This document shows, piece by piece, positions 1 through 11,917 of a DNA stretch of 64,000 bases. The stretch lies in assembly GCF_028769735.1 (NCBI RefSeq), contig NC_088178.1, positions 22,766,357-22,830,356 of the forward strand, in the 5' to 3' direction. This stretch comes from Zonotrichia leucophrys gambelii (Eukaryota; Chordata; Aves; Passeriformes; Passerellidae). The position numbers were made by a program, and so were the translations under genes. The notes beneath the pieces are model-generated. The model was not told where the DNA came from and ran no database searches. It saw nothing but the letters and a program-made list of their open reading frames with translations. Numbering within the stretch: position 1 is the stretch's first letter; every line of letters starts with the position of its first letter.

Positions 1-2999
1 CATTTGTTGATAATGCTACAGTCACATTTAATGTGAATTGTGTTGGTGTCCCTTGCAACAGTGTTGAGAAGATGAATCATGAGACCATTGAGCTTCGGAC
101 TCACCCAAAGTCGTGTCCTGGACTGCCAGACATGGGGTGACTCTTGATGCTGATTCTCAGAGATAAGCAGGATCACCACTGTTTGCTATTTTATGTGGTG
201 GGCATGAATGTTTTTGCTAAATCTCCTGCTCTTGTAACCTTGTGATAACATGAGAATCTGAGCTTTCCTTTGGAAGAAAGAGTTGAGTCAGTTTTTAGTT
301 TTCTGAGAAACCCACAGAGGAAACTGAAGCCCTCTGAAGTTGGTAGTCAGTGCTGCTTCCAGAGCACGTATCAAATCTAGTGCAGGTTTTAAAGTCGTGG
401 TTTAGAAAACCATTAAAATTAAGAAATCATGATCCATTGTGACAGAGTGCATAAGTCTGTGCTAACCACTACTACTGTGTTTTAATTAATGCTGGGCTGC
501 CACAGCTGATTAGTAAACAACTCATTTTATCAACCACAGGGAGGGTTCATTATCCAGCATTGCTCTGCACACTGTATTGAAGACAGTGACCCTAGGTTGT
601 ACTTCAGGGTAAGACAAGAGAATAAGAGGAGTGTTTGGTCAGAGACCTGTGCTGAAGCCATTCACGTGGGGTTCCTGAGCTAAGATCTACAGAAACCCAT
701 TTAATCTTTAAGTCATGTCTCCTCCCTGAGCCACAGAGAGCTCAGATACTGATGGAGCTGCTTCTAGGTGGCAAAAACCAGGTGTGTAGAGCCCAAATCC
801 AGCAGACACCTTGTTTTGACACCTGGGCTGCACAAATGTGGGGCACCAGCACAGGGGTTCTAGTAAAATTCAATAATTTCCCAGAATTACAGAGAAAATG
901 CCAGGAAATGCGAAGATGTTAAAATATACTTTGATATCCAAGGCATTTACATCCTGTGATAGCCAAACATACCACAGTATCTGAGCTAATGAAAATTGAA
1001 TATTACTGTCCGGAAAACATCACTGGTGATAAAAGAGTGACTATTCTGTGCAGCACAGTGACAGCTGGGAGTGTGGAGAGATTTGTGTGCTTCTAATATT
1101 AAAAAAAATAAAAAGCTCCAGAGGTTTATGGAGAAAGCCACAGATTGGGAAACTTCAGAATTATAATTTCTAGTCTTGATCCTGTTGATTTTCCTTACAG
1201 TCTTGGACAAGTTATTTTGTTTTCTGCTCTTTTTTCTCTCCCTTATCTTTACATGGTCCGGTCTATTTATACTGTAGGTCTTCCAACACCTGGAATTATT
1301 CCTGGGACAGCACCACAGAATAATTTTTGGATATGATCCGGTTACAACAAATAAAGTTCAACGGGTTTTGGTTTGTTGGCTGTTCACTTTTACTACGTAA
1401 CTTATCATCACCCTTTAGATTTACCTACCTTATTTCCAGTTACAGTCTTGTAAATAAGACATTATAATTTAGTTTTCATCTCTGCCTTGAACACATCAGG
1501 AGAACCAATAATCTTTTTAAAATGCATTACTGTTCAATTTGAAGGTCTCTTAAACCATAATATTCAAATGAAGGCATTTCTAGAGTAATAGCTCAAATAA
1601 AACCAAAATGAAAGTTCTCAAAATATGTTTTCAATATCCATCTCTGTGCAATAAATATTATGCAAGGTGAATGGCTCCTGTCCAAAACTAACATCTCTAA
1701 TCTTCTGCTAGCCAAAATACACAATATGAAAGTATGCACGGGGTCTGTTTGAATCTCACATGTGGGGCAAAGCTCAAAGTTTTCCATTCAGCCTTATCAA
1801 CTGCTGGGGGAAGCTTAGAGCCCTCTGTGCTATTACCCACTTAGACTGACCAGAAACCTGCACAACCTGCTGTCAAAAACAGAGCAAAGGCTGGGGATCA
1901 TGGTGTCCAGAAAGTTAAAAAGAAATTACCTGAATTGTCCCTGGACTTTGCAAGGCAGTGGGCTGGGATGCAGGATGGAAATGCTCAGTATTTCATCATG
2001 AAATCCTGTGATTTTTGTAGTCTAGTTTCTTTCTAACTTACTTTCATGAAATAACTGGTATGACAACAAGCAAACTGTGAATTCTGAACTCTCTCTCACT
2101 GCAGAGTCTTGCTGATTGCATGGAATCATCTGCAGCTCCAGAGACCAGGCTGTAGGGCTGCTGGGAAACTTACAGGGTTGTTTTCAGCCAGAATTTTACC
2201 AGTAACATTGCTATAATTATCATTATTATATTTTTTCCAAAGTGAAGAAGCACTGCTTTTCTCAGTGCTTTTAAAGAAAAGCTTGTATTGTATTTTTCTG
2301 ATTTGGAGACTTCTAAAAAAGATGTTTTCATCACATAGCTTTGATTTTTTGTTTGTAGATGACTTAGGAAAAAGACCCCACAATTTCAACCAAAACTCAT
2401 TTTACAAACTCTTGTATCCAGAGATTTTTCATCACGTTCTGATAGTGAAAAAACATCTACATAAACATAATTATTATGTTTTTAAACATAATAATTTTTA
2501 AGATGGCACTGGGTTTTTTTCCACATAGATGCTGTAAATCTCATCCCTCAACAACAGCTGTTTGGATAAAGAGCACATTTTTCAGTGAGAGTAAGGGGTT
2601 GTAACTTTTCCATCTAAGTCAGGAACCATAGTTTAGAAATGGAAGAACGTTCTGCATGTCTCCATAACATGGGGGTTTAGTTTGATTCCTGTGGTGTTGA
2701 GGAGATTTTGGACAAGACATAATTATTTCAGCACAGAGATATCAGCTCTATCAGCTCATGGTAGCAAGAGAAAGAGGAATTTGTAGATGTTTTTTGCCTC
2801 CAGGTTGTCCATGGGCATGAACACAACTGGTACAAAGGAGTTCTACAGAATAACAGGGCACTGCATCTTTATAACCTATAGACAGACCAAGCTCTCTTCT
2901 CATTTCTGCTCAAGAAAGTTGTAGGCTTATATTTATATAAAATGAGGGAGAGAAGAAAATAATTCCAAGTAGGATTATTCTGGACTTTAAAAGCAATTT
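1..2999. other. Downstream flank of TRABD2B, no gene seen
   Basis: I see no exon with convincing splice sites and no long open frame on either strand. The sequence is AT-rich and apparently single-copy. The only structured element noticed is the AT-rich inverted repeat at 2469-2496. Part of this region may be transcribed if TRABD2B uses a polyadenylation site further left. Confidence 0.5.
2469..2496. repeat. AT-rich perfect 13-bp inverted repeat
   Basis: AATTATTATGTTT (2469-2481) is complementary to AAACATAATAATT (2484-2496), with TT between. It lies about 500 nt beyond the proposed polyadenylation signal of TRABD2B. AT-rich palindromes of this size can arise by chance more easily than GC-containing ones. 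Confidence 0.85.
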
Positions 3000-3024
3000 T
3001 TTATTAAGAAAAGGGTGTTTTAAT
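3000..3024 (-). promoter_or_regulatory. Candidate polyadenylation signals (ATTAAA and AATAAA)
   Basis: On the minus strand ATTAAA occupies 3024-3019 and AATAAA occupies 3005-3000, about 770-790 nt after the TRABD2B stop codon. Cleavage would be expected some 10-30 nt beyond, near 2970-2990. Two hexamers so close together in the right orientation support an end here, but hexamers also occur by chance in AT-rich DNA. Confidence 0.45.
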
Positions 3025-3791
3025 ATGTGTTAGCTGATTAATTAATTTCAGGGCAAAGGAGGAAAGTGGTAATTTCTGAAGAAGTTAAATAGTTTAGTTA
3101 AAGAAAACAGGGGGAATGTAGAGGATTATCCTGAATAATGACATACTGTGTCATGTAAAAATAACTGGTATTTTAGACTGTGGCAGCTAATGAGTTAAGA
3201 ATGAACTTATTTTTCTAAAGGGCACAGGCCCCAGAGAGCAGAATCTGCTTTGTTCAGTGTAAGATATGCTAATGAGATAAAAGAAGTGAAATAAAGAAGT
3301 TCAGCAGAAATGTACTTATTGGACAGTTGCTGTAAAATGTAATGGTTAAAGAAACAAAGAAAGCATTCATTTGGTGTCAGTTCAGACATTTGCAGAGTTG
3401 TCAGAAAACAAATATAGAAAATATTAATTTATCTGTTTCACCATCGCTACTGATTAATAGGGATGTTATTAACATATACAACAAGAAAAATAAGTTTACC
3501 AGTCGAATAAATACATTTTTCTTTTTCTTTTTTTTTTCTTTATATGAACATGTATATTTTACAAAACCCCATAGCACTATGGGAAATAAAGATCCTTCTA
3601 CAAAAAGAAGATGTAAGTCAGTGTTACAATAAAGCTTTAGAGTTTCAAAATGTATCTGGGCAAAGAGACAAAATCAGCTAGAAGGCACTACTGAGTCACT
3701 GAGAAGGTCCAGCTTGTAACTGTTGTCTTAAACTCCAATTTGTTCATAAATTATCTCTCTATTCCAAGGGATTGCATGTGATATAATGTGG
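3000..3791 (-). other. TRABD2B: Probable 3' UTR of TRABD2B
   Basis: This is the stretch after the TGA on the minus strand down to the first AATAAA. It has stops in every frame, is AT-rich and includes an A-rich run (T-rich on the plus strand, 3516-3540). No other AATAAA lies between the stop codon and position 3005. The true end could be further left, because long alternative 3' UTRs are common in vertebrate genes, so the left boundary is inferred. Confidence 0.5.
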
Positions 3792-4014
3792 TCAGGAGGG
3801 CTGCAGCAGGCTCAGGAGAAAGGAAGCTATGGCCATGCAGAGAGGAACTGTTACTGATGGCCAGGAGAGGCTGGCTGGGGCTGAGCTCGTGGGCTGGGGC
3901 TGGGATGGGCGCTCGGGACGTGGCCTCTGATCCAGCTGGTTGGAAATCCAGATGGGAGGCTTGACTGTGATGTAGCCATTGGTTATCCTGATATAGGAAG
4001 GCAACGTGGTGGTG
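3792..4014 (-). CDS. TRABD2B: TRABD2B (TIKI2) last coding exon: stalk and C-terminal membrane anchor, with stop codon
   Basis: The acceptor is a good pyrimidine tract ending TTTTCTTCCAG|C. The leading C completes AG|C (Ser) from the exon at 22971-23240. There follow 73 codons and TGA at 3794-3792. The residues begin TTTLPSYIRITNGYITVKPP, continue through a Pro/Arg/Gln/Ser-rich stalk (exon codons 30-51) and finish with a hydrophobic run, VTVPLCMAIASFLLSLL (codons 54-70), with only QPS after it. TIKI proteins are held at the membrane by such a C-terminal segment, with the catalytic domain outside. With so short a tail and small Ser/Ala residues before the hydrophobic run, GPI attachment is also possible. 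An imperfect ATT/ATC microsatellite lies about 100 nt upstream in the intron. The stalk is less conserved than the exons before it, so the call rests on splice phase and position as well as sequence. Confidence 0.9.
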
Positions 4015-4111
4015 CTGGAAGAAAACACAAGAGAAGGAAATTAAACAGTAGAACCTTATCTCTACTCTGCGAACTGTCATCCCAAGTGGTAGCAACCACA
4101 ATGGCAACTCC

Positions 4112-4176
4112 TATTATCATTATTATTATTATTATTATCATTATTATCACTATTATCATTATTATTATTATTATTT
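4112..4176. repeat. Imperfect ATT/ATC microsatellite
   Basis: About 65 bases are almost entirely ATT and ATC trinucleotides on the plus strand. On the transcribed strand this reads as AAT/GAT units. The tract lies 98 nt upstream of the acceptor of the last TRABD2B exon, so its length could vary between individuals close to a splice site. Confidence 0.95.
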
Positions 4177-7100
4177 TATGCACACATTAGACACCAAAGA
4201 GAGTGCGAGAGACTGATAACTGTGATGATGTGGAAACAGCTCTGATCCAGGATGTCCCTCAGCTTCTGGCTGCTGACAAAATACAGCCAGAGGAGGGACT
4301 GCTCTTAATGTATCTCACATACTGCACTCCATTTTTAAGCATTCATTACAGGCCAGTATCAGAAATGGTGCTAAATGTATCCTCGTGCTGACCCAGGATG
4401 ACCTGGTTCTTATGTCCTTTCTTCCTACCAAAGGTCTGAACATTTGCCATGTCTCAGTGACAAGTCTTACTCACCATGGAGCACATCCTGAGTGACCAGG
4501 AGGGTCCAGAATACATTCCTTCCCTGTTTCACAAACCTTAAAGAACTTCCAAGGATCCCCTTACACAACTGATAACCTTGAGCATGCGAGAGAGAGCAGG
4601 TTCATTTCTTTTCCTGGCTTTAAGCCATTTTGGATCAAATCACAAAGCCAAAACCAGACTCAGTTGCTGTTAGGTTTCCCTGACTGTGGATTTGCCTCAA
4701 TAGCAGTGTGATTGCTTATTGATTGTAGCTTGAGTCAGTGCTTTGATTTGAATTTGCAGGTTGGAATTCATCATGACTCCCATGACACTGGAGGTCAGAA
4801 AGGTCCATTTACGATTGATTTGGAAGTTTAAGCTGTAATCTCCATTTCATAAAATGCCCCCATTGCATCCATTACTGGATGAAGCATAATCCACCAGTTG
4901 TCAGGGAGCAGCACAACCAAGCATGTAAACTGCACAGGGTGGATTTTGGACTTAAACCCAAGACATTCTGCTGAGAAGTGAGGAGAAAAATGGCAAGGGC
5001 CCCTGAAAAAAAAGATGTGACACTAATACCTGTAGATTCTCTAAATCTTGCTTAAAGGGGATTTGGAGGCACTGGAAATGACCTTCATACAATTCTTAAT
5101 GGGGGAAGAAGTTATGCAGTCCTATAAATATTTAGCTACAATATCCAGGATCTTGACCTTGGAAGGAAAAGGTTGTGTCTTGCATAATATCAGATGAAAG
5201 GAACAACATCTTACTTCAGATTCCTGCACAGAAACAGAATTTAGAAGGACTAAAGGCTTTTGTCTTTTTCTGTCTAAGCAATACTAAGATAGATTTTAGC
5301 TGAGATGCTTCAAATGTGCTGAGTCAATCACAAACTGAGAAGATCAGAGCCCACCCTGAAGAGGTCAACATCAAATGCCATGGACAATCCCTGCACATTA
5401 CACTTCACCCTGAGTTTTGGGAGAAGTCATTTCATTTCTTCCCTCATCCTTTATACTGTCACCACAGCTTCTGGGTGGGACAGTGGTTCTGCAGCTAGAA
5501 GTGAACTTAACTAATGTGCAATGAATTAGAGTAAAAAGAGAAGGCAGTCTTCAATTAAAGACAGGAATTGCTTCATGGGAGCAGATAATCCATCTAACCA
5601 GTATCAGGATTCTGACACTGAGGAGCAGTGCTTGTTCCAGAGCAACAAACTGCTGTGAACAGAGAACTCTGAAATCAAGGCTTGCTGGAGAAAGTTCTCT
5701 GAATTCCCGTGGTGAGTGGTTGGTTTATGTCTTGAAGTGATGATCTAAGACACCCAGCTTTAGAGTTTCTGCTATATTGCATCAGAATTGCTGCAGTCAC
5801 TTAACACAAAGAGCTGATCTGCCACAAACTAATGCTGCTGTTTCCAATCTGCCTGGCAGGAATGGCTCTGGATTAGGAACTGTGTGGCCAAGCTCCTGTA
5901 ACATAAGTAACATCATTCCCACAGTGAACACAATGCAGAATTAAAGCAAACTGCATGCTCTGGGTAATCCAACACAAATGCAGGTAAGCTTCAATTTCTG
6001 ATCCAGCTCTCATTTATCCTGCTGAGTGATGATGTGGTGCACAGGTCTGGCAGCACTGACAGTGGGACCACAACTCAGGTTTTTCCCCTTTACCTGGTTT
6101 CCCTAAGGTAAGCATGGGTAGGTGTCACCTCATCTTTTGGTACTGATTGCCATGATACAGAACTACAAAATTTTGCCCTAAACTAAATTTTGAACTACAA
6201 GGAGGGTCTGATATTAATTAAATTTAAATTTTAATTTTAAAACAATCATCAAAATGTCATTCTGACTTCCAGTTTGGGTGTATCCTGCTCTTGACACATT
6301 TTATGGGCTTGATCCTCCAGTAAGATTAAAGTTTCCCTTGCACAAACTTTCTACTCCTCAGGGATGTTCTGTGCACACAGGCTGGCCAGGGAACCTGCAA
6401 AGGCCCACTCATCAGCCAGCTCCATCTAAGGGATTCTTAAAGCAGCCTTAAATCAACATTTTTTTGTCTCTGTACGATGTTTCTGCATTCTAGTCAACTT
6501 CCATAAGTGTTTAGATTTTGTTTTGTGTGGGGTTGATGTTTTTTTGTTGTTGATTGGTTGTTATTTGTTGATTTTCTTTTCTCCCTTATTCAAGGACCTG
6601 AGAATTGTTGACCACTTCTCCTTAGTTAATGAGGTTATTTTCTGTTTTCAAGACATTACATTTGTATAAAAGCATTCTTGTTAGGATAAATACTGTTAGG
6701 TGGGGTTGTTTGTTTTCAAAAACTCCTTGAGTGCTTTACAAGAGAAGAACAGTGTGTTTCAACTAACGTCTTCAAAGCATTTGCTAATAGCAAATGAATC
6801 ACAGCTTATCCATAAAAAACATTTTCTTAATGTACTTTTAGCTGACTGCCAAGGTGGTTTAGAGATATTTAAAGAGACTTATGCCTTTTACCAAATGCTA
6901 TAAGTCCTTGTAAAACATCTGGTCCCAGTTTTTAACTAGACTGTTTCTGTAGTGAATGGGGAGAGAAATCTCTCCAGAAGCTGGTCCACCTCACTCCAGT
7001 GCAGGTCTCTAGAGGGAATCTTACTCTTGCTCAAGGTCTTTCACTTCCTGGGCATTACAGAGGGGCCCTGGACACCCAGGCTGGATTATAACCTGATCGT

Positions 7101-7929
7101 AGAGGTGGCCCTGGAGTCAGGAGATGACTTCTGCAAACTCCCTCTGAGCAGGTTTGCATGTTCATGTAGGATCTCACTGATCCTTGAACATTCCCTAAGG
7201 TTGAAGCAGAGTTCCCTGAACTCAACCAAAAACCTTCCTTGGGGAGGATCTGAGCGTTCCTGAAATGAACACAGAGAATAATAAAAATGAATCAGAGATC
7301 TGTGGGATAATAATCTAAATTATTATCACGTCTTCTCTTGCCAGACCAGAATATTCTGTATTTCAGCCTTGTATGTCTGATAAAATATCTTTAATAAAAC
7401 ATTCCACATGATCTGTGGTTAACAGGCAACCACTGGCTCTGCTGTTCATACCTCTCTTTTTTGCTTCTGTGTATGGGATTATTTTAAAAACTTGGAAGAC
7501 TCCAGGTAGGTTTTAGCCAAATGACCTGCGGTATCATATTCATGAGCTTGTTCTTTTGATCAGATAATAGGGCAGTTTTTCAAATCAGTGCATTACTCAT
7601 ACATTGTCTTACTATCATTAGAATGTGTAAAACTTTCCCCAAAAATGGGGCCTCAGGCACATGCTTTGTGATTGTGCACAGATTCCACTGAATGCAATTA
7701 CATTATTCAAGTCCTCCAAGCTGGGGGTGTGCTGAAGCACCTTGATGGTTTGGAAGCATTTTGAAGCTGAAAAATAAAAGAAACACACAAGCAACACACT
7801 GAGAGAATTTCCTCTCTGGTTTGTCTTGTGAGGAGTTTGAAGGGAGCTCACAAGCTAATTTTTAGCATGATTTGGTTAATCCATGTTAGCAGGGTTCATC
7901 TGACCACACAGGACATCACAGCAGAAGAA

Positions 7930-8450
7930 CACAGGTCAGGACCAGGAGAGTCTTTCTGGCCCATCTGCCCCAGACACAGGAACAAGATCTAAACCCCTCC
8001 TGACATTTGTCTCATCCAGTCTCAAAAAACAGTGATAATGACTGCAATTCCAAAGTCTGTCCAGCCATCCATTCCAGCATTTCCCCATTTCTGATGCCCA
8101 GAATTACTGCCTAATGTTTGACCAAATCTCCCTTGCTACAGTGTGAGGTCATGGCTTGAGCAGTTCCCCAGGACAGGTTTATTCCTTTTCTCCTCTCAGC
8201 AGCCTTTCACATACTTTGAAAATTTAATCATGTTTCACCTCAGCCTTCTCTTTTTTAAACAAACAATTCCCTTCACCTTTCTCTACAAGTCCTCAAGTGC
8301 TTTCCCTCTATCTTTTCCTCTGCTCTTCCCTGGCTCTGATCCATGTCTTCTCTGGAATGAGATGCTCCAAACTGGAAACAGTGAGATCCCACCAGCCCTG
8401 TGCTTGGTGCAGTAGGTACCACTGCCTCTGTACCTGCCAAGTGCTTCAAA
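7930..8450 (-). mobile_element. Ancient, diverged CR1 LINE fragment
   Basis: The order of weakly conserved blocks matches old amniote CR1 tails in reverse: CTGGCCCATCTGCCCC, CCTCCTGACATTTGTCTCAT, CCAAATCTCCCTTGCTACAG, then TACTTTGAAAATTTAATCAT, CACCTCAGCCTTCTCTTTT, AAACAAACAATTCCCTTCA, and CCAAACTGGAAACAGTGAG at the far end. Divergence is much greater than for the copy at 33119, so this is an older family or an older insertion. It lies on the minus strand. The ends are approximate. Confidence 0.78.
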
Positions 8451-11400
8451 AACAGGCAATCTCCAAGAGGACAGACAGTATTGGCACTGCTTTTTGCCCC
8501 CTGAGACCAAACCACCATTATGGTCCCAGGAACTGCTCTGAAGCTATGGAAAACTGCTGGTTCTCTGACGGGGTGAGGACCAACCCAATTATTGTGATAT
8601 TTCTATCCATTCTTAATCTGCTGCCATGCCTTGGGCCCAACGTGGTTCAGGGTGGAGGAAATAACCCTTTCAAGTATAACTTACAGAGTGTTTGGGGATT
8701 TTTCTGGATCAAAGGAGCTATGTAAACACAAGACAACTATTTTTAATAAATGTAAGCAAATGTTGACTCAGACAGCCTTTCTTACAATAGCATCTGATGA
8801 AAGAAGCTAGATTGAAACCTGAAAAATGCATGCTTCAATTGAAAACCTAAAAAGCTAGTAAAGTGAAAGAAAATTTTTGAGTAAATACAATAATGACTGT
8901 TTTGCATTTGTGATTTGATGTTAACCTTATGATGGCTAGGGGTTTTCTTAAGTGATATTAAGCATATGCTTCCTGTTTCTTTTCAAACAAAATTTGCCAT
9001 ACTTTTTTTTCCCCCTTTTTATTTAATGAACAGATGTGAAAGGACTGATCACATTATTTTTCTGGTGATCAGAAATAATGTTCTGCAAGTGAAGACAATT
9101 ATTCTTGGAACTAAGCAGGCCTCTTTATGTCACCAAAATTTATTCATCAAGATTTGAAAAATACATCTGCTTAAAGTGCTGGGACCAACCCACTGCAGTC
9201 TGTAAATAGGCTGGCTGGCAAGAAGTCTGACCACACATTTGAAGAAAAAGAATACTGCTCAACCAAGAGTTAACAAGAGTATGCTGGGGAGTAAAAAAAT
9301 CACTAGAAAAATGTCACAAGGATTTAACTTTGAAGACAACTAGAGTAGCCTTTTAAAAAAAACATGAAATCCCCATCTTCCAAAATGTTCATGTTATTAT
9401 TTCATGTGTTTCTGGAAGGGATTCTTTAGATCAACACAGGCTCTGTTCCCCCCATCTTTCTCTTCATCATTACCTTCCTTACAGACACTGCTCTTGCAGC
9501 CTGAGGGATAAATCCTGCAGGATGCTGAGCCCTGTGGTCCCAGATGAGCAGGACTGTGAGCACGCAAATACCAGAGCTTCCAGCACTAGTATTCACATAC
9601 TTACAACTCAGCACATCCTAAAGCTCTTTGTGGGACCAAGGCCAAGAGGCTCATACTTTCACAAGGTTCAGTTCGTTAAAAAAAATAGTAATCCAACCTG
9701 GATCTGATTAGGGAATCCAGTTTTTGGTCCAGAGGAGGCCACTGCTTATTTGCAGTAGTGTAGTAAACTGCCTTAGCTAAGTGAGTAAGCACTATCACAC
9801 ACTGGTGTGGGGCCAGCAGAGAGGATCTGGCATGAGCCAAAGAGGAGCCTTCTCCCTGCTATTTTTTGGTTGCCCCAGGGTCATTGGGAGCCTGGATCTC
9901 TGGCCATGTCCCACAGTGCAAGCACCCACCCTCCCTGTGAGCAGCACAGCCTCAGCCACATGATGGACAGAGGGGTCAGCAACAGCACCAGGAGCATTTC
10001 CACAGCCCTTCACTGTCCATCTGAACTCTCCTGATGAGACTCAAATGGGAACCATCTTCATCTGAGAGCAGTGTCAAGGTCTGATCCTGCCTTTTTCCAG
10101 TGCTCTGGCTCCTCTGGAGACTGACACTGAGCAATTCCCCCTGTTGAAGCAGGCTCCTGTAAGCCTTCCTCCTGTGCAGAGGCAAAGGGCAGAGCAAATA
10201 CCCTGGCAGAGGATTAATCCCACACTTCTGCTTGTTAGGACATCTGCCATGGCTCATCTCAAGGAGAAAGAACAGCATACCAAGAGAAAAGATGGAAAGG
10301 GAAGCACAATTTTCACCAGGCAGTGGCTCTGAAAGCTGTGAGCAGCATGTCACAATCATGAACCACACTGTCACCAGGTACTGAAATGCAGCTGGGGAGC
10401 AGGACACTGCACACAAGGATGGAAGCCTTTAGTAGGATTTAAAAGGTGGCCTTAATTGTGGCTATGCCATGCAGGCTTATAACCACTTCCTGCTACAGTT
10501 TATAGGGAACAAGACATCTCCAGAGGACAACCCTTTCCCCATGAAGGCATGCCTCTATGGTTGTTCAGATGAGCTGCTTCTAAGGATCTGTGTCTCTGGA
10601 ATTCAGGTCTCCTGAATCCCAGCCAAGCTCTGGCCCCACTGGGGGCCCTGAATGGTAGGGATGGGTTCCCGAATTGGGTCAGGACAGCAGGGTGGGGAAG
10701 AGGGAAAACTGCTGATTCTGCAGTGCAAAAAGCAGCTGCTGGTGGGACACAGCTCCCCTCTGCAGTCCCACACAGCTGCCCAGCACCAGGCAGGGCAGGG
10801 CTGCAGCTGCTGTCCCTTCCATGGGATCTTGGCTCCGGAGTTTGACACAAAGGAGGAAAAGGTGGCTCACTCGGATCAGGGGCTCCAGGGGGGCCATGAT
10901 GGTGTAAGCAGGAGGAGGCTCAATGCTGAGATGCAGCTCAGATTCCTCTGGTGCAGTTTTGGGCCCCTCTCAGCATGGGCTGTGGGCTGGAAGCCAGGAG
11001 ATTTGGTTTTTATCCCCGAGTCACCCACTGAGGAGCCATCAAAACCTCGTTAAATCACTTTAGTGCTACGACTCCCCTGGCTCTGCTCTGAGTCAGGACC
11101 TCGGAGCGTTGGTGTGACACCACCAGCATTAACACAACCTGAAGTGTTTTGCAGGCTCTCGCTCTGATTTGCAGGTCCCAATGGCTCAGGCCACCTGCAA
11201 AACATCTCTGTGATGACAAATTCAGCCCTGGAGAGACACTGACCTGCAGTGAGGCTGAGCAAGGGCATCCTAAAGCCACAGGTGGGTCACATCGTTAAGG
11301 CAAAGTGGATCATCTGCTGTGGGGCCAGAGAAGGGGACAGGGGTGGATGGGGCAGTGGGGACTGCTGCATCTGAGACAGGGAAAGGGGAGTTTGCTGTCA

Positions 11401-11885
11401 CAGCAGTGCAGCCTGAGGGCTGGGGAACACAGTGGACAGGGGATGCATCCAGCAGGCAGGGAATGAGCAGGTGAGAAACAACTCCAGCACAGCCCAAGGG
11501 CCCTTTTCTGAGGTGAACTTCCAGTTTGTGGGAAGGATTCCTGCACCTCACAGTCAGATTTAGCCTTCCCAACCCCCAGAGGAGACGGTGCATGGCCCTT
11601 CTCAATGTCCTGCCCCAAAGTCCTTTAGGAAAACCCAGTGAATACACATCCTGCACTCACACCTGTGGCTGTGGCAGAATCAGGCCTGCTGCTCCTTTCC
11701 AGACAACAGCAGAATGGTGTAAAAACACAGAATGTAAAAACCAATAACCTTTGAAGCACACCCTCTGCGTAATTACTCCATTCCCATCTAATGACTAAAA
11801 GATGTTATATTCCTCTCTGATATGGCAACAACAAAGATTTTGACCTTATTAAAACCAGCCCATCAGGAAACTACATGTCATCCTT

Positions 11886-11917
11886 AAAAAAAAAAAAAGA
11901 AAAAGAGGTAAAAAAAG
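11886..11917. repeat. A-rich low-complexity tract
   Basis: A run of 13 A residues is followed by GAAAAAGAGG and another A run. I see no retroposed sequence upstream that would make it the tail of a processed insertion. Confidence 0.75.

Noticed and set aside
10500..11700. Cluster of overlapping open frames on both strands in a GC-richer patch
   Set aside because: Higher GC lowers stop density, frames overlap on both strands, and none has a family signature or paired splice sites.
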